Source: a virus
DNA: 50,380 nucleotides
Strand: one strand, 5' to 3'
Virus record (IMG/VR): IMGVR_UViG_3300032360_000014
Coordinates: 1 to 50,380 of that record
In this document: piece by piece, positions 14,643-22,531 of the stretch
Position numbering within the stretch: the stretch's first letter is position 1
Layout: each line of letters opens with the position of its first letter
Notes under the pieces: generated by a model
Seen by the model: only the letters and a program-made list of their open reading frames with translations
What the model was told of the DNA's origin: nothing
Database searches by the model: none
Program-made: the position numbers and the translations under genes

Positions 14643-14748
14643 ATATCCCTTTCCGTGTTTTCATCGGCTTAGATGCTATCCACTCTATGAGCTCATTAAT
14701 CGGTGCTGCAGGGGTTTTGTCTAGTGTGTTAGTATGTGTATGTAACAT
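14614..14748 (-). CDS. Possible 44-aa protein overlapping tail-to-tail
   Basis: ATG at 14748 with AAGGA six bases upstream; the frame ends in TGA at 14614-14616 and overlaps the end of the plus-strand gene by 29 bp. The translation includes PINELIEWIASKPM. The strong ribosome-binding site is the main support. Confidence 0.4.
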   Translation of the reverse strand: MLHTHTNTLDKTPAAPINELIEWIASKPMKTRKGIFNFLRQAPH

Positions 14749-14776
14749 AAGTGTTCCTTAAGGTGTTTATGTTGCA

Positions 14777-14810
14777 TGTGACCGACTAGCTCTGAACCTA
14801 GTCGGTCACA
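14777..14810. terminator. 13-bp perfect hairpin
   Basis: TGTGACCGACTAG-N8-CTAGTCGGTCACA. On the plus strand it is followed by GTTTGTTTT, so it may be the terminator for the small genes at 14245-14642. It also borders the partition repeats, so a structural role at the par locus cannot be excluded. Confidence 0.6.
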
Positions 14811-14821
14811 GTTTGTTTTAG

Positions 14822-14850
14822 GTAATACGTACGTATTACCCGCGTATTAC
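14822..14850. repeat. Partition repeat cluster A (downstream of parB)
   Basis: GTAATAC at 14822, GTATTAC at 14833 and 14844, with starts exactly 11 bp apart. The same heptamer forms the arrays upstream of parA. Confidence 0.75.
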
Positions 14851-14858
14851 ATCTGTAT

Positions 14859-15128
14859 TTATATTTTACCCATCATTACTTCACCAATGGCTTTAGATAA
14901 GGCTTTGTCACTACTTGTTTCTGCAAGTTTAATGCATGCCCTTATAAGCTTGGTTCTGTCTAAGTTATTAAATTCAGGTTTCCATTTTTCTACCATATTA
15001 TCGATCTTTTTTATTTCAGAAGGGTAAAGCCTGATAGGTGTTACTTTGGCTCTTTCTGACTCTTTTGCTTTCTCAACAATTGAGTGTTCTTTTGTTGGGT
15101 TATTGACTCTATTTCCTAGCCTGCTCAT
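14859..15128 (-). CDS. parB: Ribbon-helix-helix partition protein (ParB/ParG-like)
   Basis: An 89-residue basic protein. A flexible N-terminal tail (about 28 residues) is followed by TPIRLYPSEIKKIDNMV, the strand and first helix of a ribbon-helix-helix fold, then DRTKLIRACIKLAE as the second helix. Its start overlaps the parA stop by 4 bp, the typical parFG/type Ib arrangement. It should bind the GTATTAC arrays on both sides of the operon, acting as centromere-binding protein and autorepressor. Low sequence similarity among such proteins makes the family call rest on context plus motif. Confidence 0.75.
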   Translation of the reverse strand: MSRLGNRVNNPTKEHSIVEKAKESERAKVTPIRLYPSEIKKIDNMVEKWKPEFNNLDRTKLIRACIKLAETSSDKALSKAIGEVMMGKI

Positions 15129-15937
15129 TGTGCTTTACCTGTTATTGCTGGGTGGTTTATTAATTCATTAGCAAGCGCCTTGTAGTTCGCTGCTGCAATC
15201 GACCCTTTTGATTTATGCAAAACGCTAACTTTCTCAATTTCCGCATTTGCTACTTGTTGGTCTTTACTTATTTTTGTTTTCAACAGGTATTCGGACACAT
15301 GCTTCATTTCATTTTCTAAGTGCGCATTTATTATCTTATTACCCTTTCCATACTCATTTCTGAATATGCCCATGGGAGCATTTTCGCCGTCTTTTATTTC
15401 TTCAATTAAATCTAGTAAGTCGGCTATGCCATCTGCGGAGTAAGTTGAACCATCAATAGGCACTAAGATAAAGTCGGACACTAGAATTGAATTTATGGTC
15501 CCCAGCCCTACATCTGGTGGGCAATCTATTATGACGAAATCAAATGAGTTATCTAATTTTTTAAGGTGTTTGGAGAATATCTTTTCTCTGTGCACAGTTG
15601 AGATTTTCTCTTCATATACTTTTTGTAAGGTCGGGTGACTTGAAATTAAGAATAAGTTGTCAACGTTTTTATCCCCCATGATAACGGGTTGTATTAGCGC
15701 GTTTATGTTTGCGGTTCTGTCTCTGAGTAACTTTATAATTGTTTCGTCTTGGGTCAATTCGTAAGGCGGTGTTTTCCCTAATGTCTCACTAGAGTTTGCT
15801 TGTCTATCAGCATCAATCACAAGGACTTTATTCCCTTTCATTGATAACGCATGGCTTAGGTTTACAGTTGTTGATGTTTTACCACATCCACCCTTTTGAT
15901 TTACTACTGTTATTATTACAGCCTTACAATCAGTCAT
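15125..15937 (-). CDS. parA: ParA-family partition ATPase (type Ib)
   Basis: A 270-residue Walker-type ATPase. The deviant Walker A is KGGCGKTST (15-23) with the signature Lys, Walker A' is VLVIDADRQANS, and the Walker B region is FVIIDCPPDVGLG. There is no N-terminal HTH extension, so it is the short type Ib form that pairs with a small ribbon-helix-helix ParB. It forms nucleoid-bound gradients that place plasmid copies in daughter cells. The operon is flanked by heptamer arrays, the upstream ones presumably covering its promoter. Confidence 0.93.
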   Translation of the reverse strand: MTDCKAVIITVVNQKGGCGKTSTTVNLSHALSMKGNKVLVIDADRQANSSETLGKTPPYELTQDETIIKLLRDRTANINALIQPVIMGDKNVDNLFLISSHPTLQKVYEEKISTVHREKIFSKHLKKLDNSFDFVIIDCPPDVGLGTINSILVSDFILVPIDGSTYSADGIADLLDLIEEIKDGENAPMGIFRNEYGKGNKIINAHLENEMKHVSEYLLKTKISKDQQVANAEIEKVSVLHKSKGSIAAANYKALANELINHPAITGKAQ

Positions 15938-15952
15938 TTATATAGCCTTATG

Positions 15953-16172
15953 TATTACTTTTGTATTACCAAGGTATTACATTTATAGGTGTAATACGAG
16001 TGTATTACATTGAACTTTATATGCTGCTTACTTATAAGTCAAGTATTACGTCGGTATTACGCGCGTAATACGTTTTGGTACGCTTTTATGTGGGTTATAG
16101 GTGGGGCGTTGAGAGAGTTATATACTGTTTATTTATAGTTAAGGTATTACGTATGTATTACCAGTGTAATAC
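15953..16172. repeat. Partition repeat clusters B, C and D (parS/centromere and operator)
   Basis: Cluster B: GTATTAC at 15953, 15964, 15975, inverted GTAATAC at 15992, GTATTAC at 16003. Cluster C: GTATTAC at 16043 and 16054, GTAATAC at 16065. Cluster D: GTATTAC at 16144 and 16155, GTAATAC at 16166. Within clusters, starts are 11 bp apart (17 bp once in B); C and D have the same direct-direct-inverted layout. Such one-turn arrays suit cooperative ribbon-helix-helix dimers. B lies at the parA promoter and is the likely operator; C and D may be the centromere. Confidence 0.82.
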
Positions 16173-16268
16173 GTTTAAGTGTTCTTTTTTGACTCTGATT
16201 TTTGAGGTGATTTTCTGTTTATGTCGTCTTAAGGTATGATTTAGAGCAGGGTTATGAAAGGACTACAT

Positions 16269-16907
16269 ATGAGATATTTAGGAGTGTTGGCGCTGTTGCT
16301 ATGCGCCTCTGCACAAGCTAGCTTGGCAGATAAAATAAATGCATGTGCTACGCATCAAGATAAAACACGGCGCTTGCAGTGCTTTGATCGTATTGCAATC
16401 TACGTGATGATTGATAGTGTTACACAAGAAGGTAAAAAATCTGACGCTATGCCTTCACCCAAGCCGCTGGTAAAAGCGGGGTCGTGGCAGCTAAAAGAAT
16501 CGGTGTCGGTGATGGATGACAGCAAAAGTTTGTTGCTCAGCTTAGAAAGTATGAAATCAGTTAACACCATGTTTGGGCCTGCTAAACCTGTGCTGGGTAT
16601 TATGTGCCAGGCGCGATCTGGCTTGTCTTTGTATGTGCATTTTGGGGCTTATTTAGGTATTGGTAATATCAATGTGCAAACACGGCTTGATAAGTTGCCT
16701 GCGCATGATGATGTTTGGCAAGCTGCAACAAGTGGCCAAGCGGTGTTTGTTGTGCAAAAAGTAGAACAGTTTATTTATAGCTTGGTGCGGCATGGCTCTT
16801 TACTTGTTGCAACTAGGGCGGTGGATGGTACAGAGCTTATTGCTGATTTTAATGTTGAGGGCTTGGCGCAGCAGATCAAGCCCTTAGAGGAAATGTGTAG
16901 CCGGTGA
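16269..16907 (+). CDS. Secreted TagO/VasI-like protein (moron)
   Basis: A 212-residue protein from ATG 16269 (AAAGGA before it; an earlier in-frame ATG at 16254 is weaker). Residues 1-18 are a signal peptide (RYLGVLALLLCASAQA). The rest follows the type VI secretion accessory TagO/VasI family: Cys-x(n)-RLQCFDRIA, SWQLKESVSVMDDSKSLLLSLES, MCQ...SLYVHFGAYLG, and a C-terminal DFNVEGLAQQIKPL. It has its own upstream region and lies among lysogeny genes, so it may alter the host envelope or modulate type VI secretion in the lysogen. No other T6SS gene is present. Confidence 0.72.
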   Translation: MRYLGVLALLLCASAQASLADKINACATHQDKTRRLQCFDRIAIYVMIDSVTQEGKKSDAMPSPKPLVKAGSWQLKESVSVMDDSKSLLLSLESMKSVNTMFGPAKPVLGIMCQARSGLSLYVHFGAYLGIGNINVQTRLDKLPAHDDVWQAATSGQAVFVVQKVEQFIYSLVRHGSLLVATRAVDGTELIADFNVEGLAQQIKPLEEMCSR

Positions 16908-17780
16908 TTAATAATTGTGATTGACGGGGATCATATCTTCTTCTAATACTTCGCCGTTTTGCAGTTCGTTGACTTTATAAAGCCATGCTTCTACAAATTC
17001 GAGCGTTTCTTTGTTCGGTCTTAGTCCACCTTTGGGGGCTGCGCACAATTGCGCGCCTTTTTCTGGGTCTCGACTGATAATCGCACCACGGCCGCTTTGG
17101 TCCATATAGAGCAAGCTGGTGCTGGTATAAATGGTGCCATCTTCGCGCTGCATTTTTGTTTGTTGCGGCCAGTATATAATGTGGTGTGAGCCGTTGTGAT
17201 AAAGCCCTGTACCATTTGAAAAAGCCAGGCGCTTCTCTGTTGAGAGTAGCTTGTCTCCAATATCGACAATTTGCGTTTTGTAATGTGTGATTTCTTTTCT
17301 GTATTCTGCGGCTTCTTGCGTTTGCTTTTTGTTGCGTAAAGTGAGCTTTTCGTTTTGGTCTTTCAACCGTTTAATTTGCTCTTTTAAGCGCCTTGGGTTT
17401 GCCTCGTTGTATTGTTGCTGGGTCGCTTTTAGCTGGTTTTTGGCGTGAGTGAGTTCTCTTTGTAGTGCTGTTATCTGTTTGTTCTTTTTTTCAACTGCGC
17501 GATGTGCGTCAGTTAAAACATTTTCAACGTCAGATTCTTGCTTTTTATATTCGGCATTTTCAGTTGTCAGCGCGTCTAGTTCGGCTTGCTGTTCTATAAG
17601 CTGTTTGTGTTGCTCATTAGCTTGGTTTTTGTATGCGTTGAGCTGGCTGGTTAGCAGTAAGTTTTGTTGCTCGTTTTCGTCGCTCTCGGCGCTTAATTTG
17701 TTGAACCCTAAAATTGCCAATTCAAGCAAAGTATGGGGTGGTTTATTGAGTGCAAAAAGCTGTAATTCGGTCTCTGTCAT
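16908..17780 (-). CDS. Coiled-coil protein of unknown function
   Basis: A 290-residue protein. About residues 35-185 form a long, charged coiled coil (Gln/Glu/Lys/Leu rich). The last 90 residues form a beta-rich globular end with HHIIYWPQQ and GLYHNGS. No family named. It follows phage dam with a 4-bp gap on the minus strand and ends next to the TagO-like gene (stops face each other). It may be a DNA- or membrane-organising partner of the phage early region. Confidence 0.65.
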   Translation of the reverse strand: MTETELQLFALNKPPHTLLELAILGFNKLSAESDENEQQNLLLTSQLNAYKNQANEQHKQLIEQQAELDALTTENAEYKKQESDVENVLTDAHRAVEKKNKQITALQRELTHAKNQLKATQQQYNEANPRRLKEQIKRLKDQNEKLTLRNKKQTQEAAEYRKEITHYKTQIVDIGDKLLSTEKRLAFSNGTGLYHNGSHHIIYWPQQTKMQREDGTIYTSTSLLYMDQSGRGAIISRDPEKGAQLCAAPKGGLRPNKETLEFVEAWLYKVNELQNGEVLEEDMIPVNHNY

Positions 17781-17784
17781 TTGA

Positions 17785-18429
17785 TTATGCCTGTTGTAAT
17801 TGTTTGTTTAATGCTGTTTGAAGCGCGGCTTGGCCACGCGCAAAAAGATGGTCTTTGCGTATATGCGTATATTGCGTTGGTTGGCCTAGCATGCTGGGGT
17901 TAAATTCTATTAAGCACATGGGCTTATTGAGTTCGTGTTTGCTTTCTTGGCCTGTTTTTGCATCAACGAACTTAATACCGCCGCTGCACCATTTTTTGTA
18001 TGCAGTGTCTTTTTTTGGCCCCGATGCATACACTTTGTCGGTGTAGTAACCCACGATGTCGATCACTTTCACGCCAAGGCCCGCGACCCACCACTGTGCG
18101 CGGTTTTCACGGGGGACAAATAGGGTGGTTGTAAAGCCTTTTTCTTGTTCTTCTAAGCATTTTTGTTTCCATGGCAAAATGTCGCTAAACGGCGGATTTA
18201 ACCAGCCGGTTGGCTTTTGTATATGTGCTAGGTCGTTGCGCCAATTTTGTTTTAGCGCGTCTATTTCTGGGGTGTAGTATCGGCTGCAATGTGCGCTTTG
18301 TGGCAGTGCGGCAAGGTCAATGTCGTAATGATATAGCGAATTAAACGCGGCAAATAGCCAGGGGGGAGTTTGTGTTAAGTCGCGGTATGCTTTGTCGGTT
18401 GTGCTTTTGTGATTGCTGGGCTCTGCCAT
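17785..18429 (-). CDS. dam: Phage-type DNA N6-adenine methyltransferase
   Basis: A 214-residue protein of the phage Dam family. The catalytic motif is GWLNPPFSD (motif IV NPPF), with PPWLFAAFNSLYHYDIDLAA at the N terminus as the substrate-pocket region (given here in 20 residues). Start 18429 is chosen because AGGACTT precedes it; an upstream frame start at 18498 would run through the operator. It transfers methyl groups to adenine in a short site, probably GATC, protecting the DNA and perhaps timing gene expression. An operator-like site at 18458-18475 lies upstream. Confidence 0.88.
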   Translation of the reverse strand: MAEPSNHKSTTDKAYRDLTQTPPWLFAAFNSLYHYDIDLAALPQSAHCSRYYTPEIDALKQNWRNDLAHIQKPTGWLNPPFSDILPWKQKCLEEQEKGFTTTLFVPRENRAQWWVAGLGVKVIDIVGYYTDKVYASGPKKDTAYKKWCSGGIKFVDAKTGQESKHELNKPMCLIEFNPSMLGQPTQYTHIRKDHLFARGQAALQTALNKQLQQA

Positions 18430-18457
18430 TGTTAAGTCCTGTGATAAATTATAAATA

Positions 18458-18475
18458 AATCTCAATTTGTGATAG
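18458..18475. promoter_or_regulatory. CI/Cro operator-like site before dam
   Basis: CTC-AATTT-GTG core (18461-18471). The surrounding 16 bp AATCTCAATTTGTGAT are the exact reverse complement of the site at 23817-23832 before the late promoter. Confidence 0.65.
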
Positions 18476-18504
18476 TTGAGGGCGAAAAAAAAGCACATTA
18501 ATGC

Positions 18505-19125
18505 TTAGTTTTCTGCCCATGTGAAATGGCCAACGAGTTTGCCGATCACCTTTATATTTGCAAATTCTTGCTCAGTCAGCGCTAAATCTCGGTAATCTGC
18601 GTTTGTTGCAATGAGTGTGTATGTGTTATCAAACTCTTTGCGAACGCGTCTAAGTGTTGCTTGCCCGTCTTTTTCTATTAAGTAGACCGACTCAGTATTA
18701 ATTTGCTTTTTGTTGGTATCAATCACGGCGGTGCTGCTTTGCGGAATGTGTGGGCACATTGCTGCGTCTGTTACTTTATGCTCAATCAAAGAGTTTGGTT
18801 TGCAGTTTTTGTCTGCTAAGCGTTCGCGATTGATGGCTAATTCGCTATTCGTATTTAGTGCGTGATGAAGTGTGTCGCCGTTAATTTCGTGCGTTACACC
18901 CACAAGCCACTCAAAAGGCACATTTAATGTTTCGGCAATAAGCTGAATTTTATCAATCGCTGGCGTACGCTCAGCTTGCTCGATCATGCTGATGCTATTT
19001 TGTGCCAAGCCGACGATCTTGGCAAATTCACCCTGTTTTAAACCAAGTTCTTTACGATGCGAATTGATTCGTTGACCTAAAATTTTTGCGCGCGATATTT
19101 TTGGGCTTTTTTTGGCCTGTGTCAT
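18505..19125 (-). CDS. CI-like repressor with degenerate S24 domain
   Basis: A 206-residue repressor. Residues about 15-75 are an XRE helix-turn-helix (LGQRINSHRKELGLKQ, FAKIVGLAQNSISMIEQ). Residues about 113-205 have the S24/LexA fold (CPHIPQSSTAVID, SVYLIEKDGQATLRRV, IATNADYRDLAL, IKVIGKLVGHF). The catalytic Ser of GDSM is replaced: the aligned stretch is DAAMCP (Ala122). The catalytic Lys is replaced by Arg159/160. Autocleavage is therefore not expected. Start 19125 is chosen for its GGAAACAGAG leader; the longer frame begins at 19167. It faces the Cro-like gene across an operator region. Confidence 0.88.
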   Translation of the reverse strand: MTQAKKSPKISRAKILGQRINSHRKELGLKQGEFAKIVGLAQNSISMIEQAERTPAIDKIQLIAETLNVPFEWLVGVTHEINGDTLHHALNTNSELAINRERLADKNCKPNSLIEHKVTDAAMCPHIPQSSTAVIDTNKKQINTESVYLIEKDGQATLRRVRKEFDNTYTLIATNADYRDLALTEQEFANIKVIGKLVGHFTWAEN

Positions 19126-19159
19126 TTCTCTGTTTCCGCCGTGCTTTATAGCGTTAGAG

Positions 19160-19239
19160 TAACACAAAATGTGCTAAATAATAGAATAAATCTAATTTTT
19201 ATCGCCGAATGTGATTTTAATTTATCACTTAAAGTGATA
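19160..19239. promoter_or_regulatory. Immunity operator region with two CAC-N5-GTG palindromes
   Basis: TAACACAAAATGTGCTA (19160-19176) and the near-perfect palindrome TATCACTTAAAGTGATA (19223-19239) are both 17 bp with a CAC-N5-GTG core. They lie between the divergent CI-like and Cro-like genes, the expected OR-type arrangement. Confidence 0.78.
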
Positions 19240-19269
19240 CTGTTTTAAAAAATCACAAGGCTTTAAGTA

Positions 19270-19512
19270 ATGAAAAAGACATTTCCAGAGTATTGCAAAG
19301 CGCGCTTTACCACTGCCCGAGAGGGGGCTGAATTATTTGGGCTAGATCAAAGTAGTTATGACAAGTACATGCAATACGTACGGTTTCCAAGAACCAACCG
19401 GCTAGAGCATATTTTACGCAATAGTGAGGGGCAAATTTGCGTAGAAAAGTGGATGACAGCGTTTAATCAAAAGCGTGAAAGTCGCAAAAATCCGGTAGGG
19501 GGTAAAGCGTGA
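19270..19512 (+). CDS. Cro-like HTH protein
   Basis: An 80-residue protein. AREGAELFGLDQSSYDKYMQ reads as a Cro-type helix-turn-helix; the C terminus is basic. It is the first rightward gene after the operator region, divergent from the CI-like repressor. It overlaps the next gene by 4 bp (GTGA). It should repress the cI promoter and commit to lytic growth. Confidence 0.7.
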   Translation: MKKTFPEYCKARFTTAREGAELFGLDQSSYDKYMQYVRFPRTNRLEHILRNSEGQICVEKWMTAFNQKRESRKNPVGGKA

Positions 19513-19913
19513 TCATTGTATTTATTGGCAAGCTAAGCGCTGCAAAAACCATGCTGATTGCGATGCGTAAATTGCACATCGGTAATGTGGCTCACAAGGT
19601 TTTGTCGGCATGTAAATTCTCACAAACTCGCAGCGCTTATATTGATTCGTTAAGCCCTGCAGGGTGCGAGCATACCGTACATTTTATTGTAAACCCGCAA
19701 TCAGCCTGTGAGCTTGAAGCGTTACGAAATAAAGGGGCGGTGGTGTGTCATGAATACGGCGCGCTTTCATCGGTGTACAACGAGGTGGTGATTGAGTGTG
19801 GTGATCTGATGGTTTCTGCTTTATCTGAGTGCCCTAACCCCGCCGTCATTTTGGCCCCTGAAATACTCAGTGAATGTGTAATAAAGCATCGAAAAAACAA
19901 ATCGGGTGAATGA
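19509..19913 (+). CDS. Hypothetical early protein with nucleotide-kinase-like N terminus
   Basis: A 134-residue protein starting at GTG, overlapping the Cro-like gene by 4 bp. The N terminus MIIVFIGKLSAAKTMLI resembles a degenerate P-loop (GxxxAKT rather than GxxxxGKT), and the whole has the alternating beta/alpha look of a small Rossmann-like domain. The Walker Lys/Gly pair is not intact, so ATP binding is doubtful. In lambdoid maps this position holds early regulatory or replication genes. No firm function. Confidence 0.55.
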   Translation: MIIVFIGKLSAAKTMLIAMRKLHIGNVAHKVLSACKFSQTRSAYIDSLSPAGCEHTVHFIVNPQSACELEALRNKGAVVCHEYGALSSVYNEVVIECGDLMVSALSECPNPAVILAPEILSECVIKHRKNKSGE

Positions 19914-19916
19914 ATT

Positions 19917-20297
19917 ATGCCAGGTTCTTTAGACGAGCAATTAGAGCTATGGGCGCGCTGGGTCGTCGGTGGGGAGCAATTGCAAGCATCATCTATTATG
20001 CAAAAAATCATGGATGGCAAAGCGTTTGAAGGAACAGGGGGAGCCGCACAGCCGCTTATTCAGTGCTGTGAGTCAGAGATTGAAGCCTTTTTACTTTCGA
20101 AGGTGGGCAAAGAACAACAGGCCGTTGAAATTCTGCGGGTTGAGTGTGGGGTGAAGCGTTTAGGTGCGCTGCCGCTTGATGCGAGTCAGTCAACGCGGGC
20201 GCTGAGAATGGGGATCAGCTTGCGAACATATCGCCGCAAATTAAGTGGCTTAAAAGGGCAGCTAAAACAGCATTTGCAAGGACGGGGATTTTTATGA
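19917..20297 (+). CDS. Q-like late antiterminator
   Basis: A 126-residue protein. The N terminus LDEQLELWARWVVGG matches the 'LexWgrW' start typical of phage 82/21-type Q antiterminators. The C-terminal region (MGISLRTYRRKLSGLKGQLKQHL) is a helix-turn-helix like those proteins. It is the penultimate gene of the early rightward operon. A late leader with an intrinsic terminator lies at 23858-23974 before the lysis genes, which is what Q needs as target. The family call is from motif and position; similarity is weak. Confidence 0.65.
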   Translation: MPGSLDEQLELWARWVVGGEQLQASSIMQKIMDGKAFEGTGGAAQPLIQCCESEIEAFLLSKVGKEQQAVEILRVECGVKRLGALPLDASQSTRALRMGISLRTYRRKLSGLKGQLKQHLQGRGFL

Positions 20298-20440
20298 ATA
20301 CGAAAAATAAAGAGGGTAAAAAGCCCAAAAGAATGAGCCGTCATTATACCGAGCTGAGGCGAAAAAGGGAGGCTGAACGCGATTTAAAAAGCGCGGTTGA
20401 TCAGTTTGATATGACGCATCCTGATTATTTCAATCAATAG
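20294..20440 (+). CDS. Hypothetical 48-aa basic protein
   Basis: ATG at 20294 overlaps the Q-like stop (ATGA), so it is translationally coupled. The start is Lys/Arg rich (MNTKNKEGKKPKRMSRHY) and the end acidic. A consensus DnaA box (TTATCCACA) follows its stop by two bases. Function unknown. Confidence 0.55.
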   Translation: MNTKNKEGKKPKRMSRHYTELRRKREAERDLKSAVDQFDMTHPDYFNQ

Positions 20441-20441
20441 T

Positions 20442-20450
20442 TATCCACAG
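20442..20450. promoter_or_regulatory. Isolated DnaA box
   Basis: TTATCCACA, a perfect DnaA box, in the 34-bp gap before the integrase gene. It is far from both origins, so it may regulate the integrase or be chance. Confidence 0.4.
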
Positions 20451-20474
20451 ATTTTGTTAAGAAGCGGTGATTAA

Positions 20475-21698
20475 GTGGCGACAAAAAAAATAAAGATCTC
20501 TGACGCAGTGATCAAGGCGCAGCTAAAAAACAACGAGATAACGAGGCTTAGAGATACTCGTTACCCACTTTATTTGCGCTTTCATAAAAACCGAACGGGC
20601 GGTACTTGGTATTTAAGAGGCTTGGCGCAGGGTAAAGAATGGCATGTGCTTGCACAGTGGCCCGCTGTGCCCAGCGCGACGGTGTTAAAAGATATACCTG
20701 CATTATTACTACGCTTTGCTTTTGATGATCCAATTGTGACCGATAATTTTGAAACCTTTGGTCAGCTTTTAAAGTGGTATCTTGAACGTAGCCAAAGTGA
20801 TGCGTCTTTGTCAGATGACAGAAAGCGCACTGTGAAATCATTACTTAGTAAACACTTGATCCCAGCATTGAACGATATTCCCTTAATTGAGTTTAAAAAA
20901 TCAGCATTAGAAAACGTATTGCTCTGGCCGCTGCAGGAAAGTTATACAGCGAGTACAGTTCGTCAGATATTCCAGCTATTAAAACGAGCCCTGTCTCAAG
21001 CGGTAAAATCGGGTAAGTTAAATCATGATCCGCTTGCGGGAATTAGGTTCGGAGACATTATTGACGCCCTAATATCTCCTAAGCCTTCAAAAATAAAAAA
21101 ATCAGATGAACCTTTGATCGCAAGCCATGTATTGGGGTCGTCATCTTTACTGTGTCAATTAATGTTATTACACGGTACCCGCATCGGTGAGACCAGAAAG
21201 TCACAGTGGTCATTTATAGACTCTAATCATAAAACTTTGACGCTACCGGCGACGATCACTAAAACCAAACAACACGTTATTTATCTCAGTGATTACGCCT
21301 TTAATTTGCTGATCCAAGCCCATCAAAATCAGGTTAAAAGTGGTTACAGAGGGGACTTAATGTTTCCGAGTTCTAAAGGCCGCACTTGTATAGATCAGAA
21401 CACTGCCAACGACTTGGTACATGAGATAAGCAAAGGCGCTTATACATCGCATGACTTTCGCAAGCTTTGCCGCGTTCGCTGGCTAGAACTAGGCATTGAT
21501 TCAATGGTTGCTGAGTTGATGCTCAATCATGAGCTAACCCCAGTCCAAAAAACCTATGTTGAGTCGCTTGGGCTTAACGTGGGCGCTGAACGTAGACAGG
21601 CCGCTTGGCAGCTTTGGGCGGACCATTTACAAGCGCAGAAATTAGCGTTTGAGAATGAGACCCAGCCGAGATTGTATGATTTTTCGTGTGGTGCTTAA
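20475..21698 (+). CDS. int: Tyrosine recombinase / phage integrase
   Basis: A 407-residue P4-type-like integrase starting at GTG. N-terminal arm-binding domain (1-90), core-binding domain (about 93-185) and catalytic domain (210-390). Catalytic residues: Arg236 (HGTRIGETR), Lys near 264 (TKTK), His326 and Arg329 (HDFRKLCR), His352 (NHELTP) and Tyr361 (KTYVES). The set is complete. Since the element has plasmid maintenance genes, the enzyme may allow chromosomal integration or act on element multimers. I cannot identify attP; no tRNA-like sequence lies nearby. Confidence 0.9.
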   Translation: MATKKIKISDAVIKAQLKNNEITRLRDTRYPLYLRFHKNRTGGTWYLRGLAQGKEWHVLAQWPAVPSATVLKDIPALLLRFAFDDPIVTDNFETFGQLLKWYLERSQSDASLSDDRKRTVKSLLSKHLIPALNDIPLIEFKKSALENVLLWPLQESYTASTVRQIFQLLKRALSQAVKSGKLNHDPLAGIRFGDIIDALISPKPSKIKKSDEPLIASHVLGSSSLLCQLMLLHGTRIGETRKSQWSFIDSNHKTLTLPATITKTKQHVIYLSDYAFNLLIQAHQNQVKSGYRGDLMFPSSKGRTCIDQNTANDLVHEISKGAYTSHDFRKLCRVRWLELGIDSMVAELMLNHELTPVQKTYVESLGLNVGAERRQAAWQLWADHLQAQKLAFENETQPRLYDFSCGA

Positions 21699-21758
21699 GC
21701 AGCGCTATATATGGCTTTTGGCTGTTTTTAAATGTTTTACATAGAGGAAAATATTTTT

Positions 21759-21914
21759 ATGGTATTTACGAGTGGTTTTAGTTTGTTTGTAACCCTTGGC
21801 GCACTGGTTTTTTTAATGCTGGGTATGTTTACGCTGGGGTGTTACGTCTGTTCTGGCAGTGGTGTTAGCGGCTTAAAAATGGCCCAACGTTGGCGTCATG
21901 GGTTGGCTGAATAA
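21759..21914 (+). CDS. Small membrane protein
   Basis: 51 residues from ATG 21759, with GAGGA about 11 bases upstream; an upstream ATG at 21732 lacks a site. One long hydrophobic segment (SLFVTLGALVFLMLGMF) spans residues 8-30. Function unknown; it overlaps or nearly abuts the next gene. Confidence 0.5.
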   Translation: MVFTSGFSLFVTLGALVFLMLGMFTLGCYVCSGSGVSGLKMAQRWRHGLAE

Positions 21915-21924
21915 GGGGTGTAGA

Positions 21925-22203
21925 GTGTCTTTGATTTATAAAGGTTTTAATGTGCACCAAATGCTTAATTATATAGACGAATATTGTACCAGTGTATCAC
22001 TGATTGGCTCAGGCGGTGGTTGGGTTTTGGTTGTTCATAGTGAGGATTTTGGGCGAGAAGAGTATAGGGGGGCACTAGGTTTTATTGTTATGCAGGCATT
22101 TCGGCCATTCTTGGATAGAGCCAAGCGAGACCGCAATAATTTTTTATTGAATCTTGGGTTGGATTGCCCATCGACTGATAAGTCTAATCGAATGTTTTTG
22201 TAG
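21925..22203 (+). CDS. Hypothetical protein
   Basis: 92 residues from GTG 21925 (AAGGGG about 7 bp upstream) or 101 from ATG 21898, which overlaps the gene before. It contains SLIGSGGGWVLVVHSEDFG. No family recognised. After it, 22204-22315 holds no supported gene. Confidence 0.55.
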   Translation: MSLIYKGFNVHQMLNYIDEYCTSVSLIGSGGGWVLVVHSEDFGREEYRGALGFIVMQAFRPFLDRAKRDRNNFLLNLGLDCPSTDKSNRMFL

Positions 22204-22315
22204 TGTGGCCGCAGTTATCAAGCTAAGAAGTGGTGGGTCAAAGCCTGGTGTCGTGTCAAATGGCCAACAGTTAATTTGAACCTAAAAATTATATTTGAAT
22301 ACGAGGATAATTTAC

Positions 22316-22531
22316 ATGCGCACACCTGCACCAAGAGCGCCGACAAGGCATTGTAGGGCAAAGCTATCCGAAGAAGTGTATGCGACAACTCACGGGAATA
22401 TTTCGCTTTATATTTCTACGAACAAACGGTGGTGGCAATTTTGGAAGCCTGCGGAAATTACAGTTATTGTGAGCGCTACAGTTAATCGTGATCTTGGTGT
22501 TTCTCTATCACCAAAATCAATAAATTTTTAG
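22316..22531 (+). CDS. Hypothetical basic protein
   Basis: 71 residues from ATG 22316, following GAGGATAATTTAC. The N terminus is Arg/Pro rich (RTPAPRAPTRHCRAKL), then beta-rich with KRWWQFWKPAEITVIV. No family recognised. The GAATACGAG element before its start is repeated before the next gene (22534-22542). Confidence 0.5.
   Translation: MRTPAPRAPTRHCRAKLSEEVYATTHGNISLYISTNKRWWQFWKPAEITVIVSATVNRDLGVSLSPKSINF

Noticed and set aside
20475-21740. attP core next to the integrase
   Set aside because: No tRNA-end-like sequence or clear arm-site repeats were visible; an attP cannot be claimed.
22204-22315. Small Trp-rich gene between 22203 and 22316
   Set aside because: One frame gives a protein-like translation but has no start codon or ribosome-binding site.
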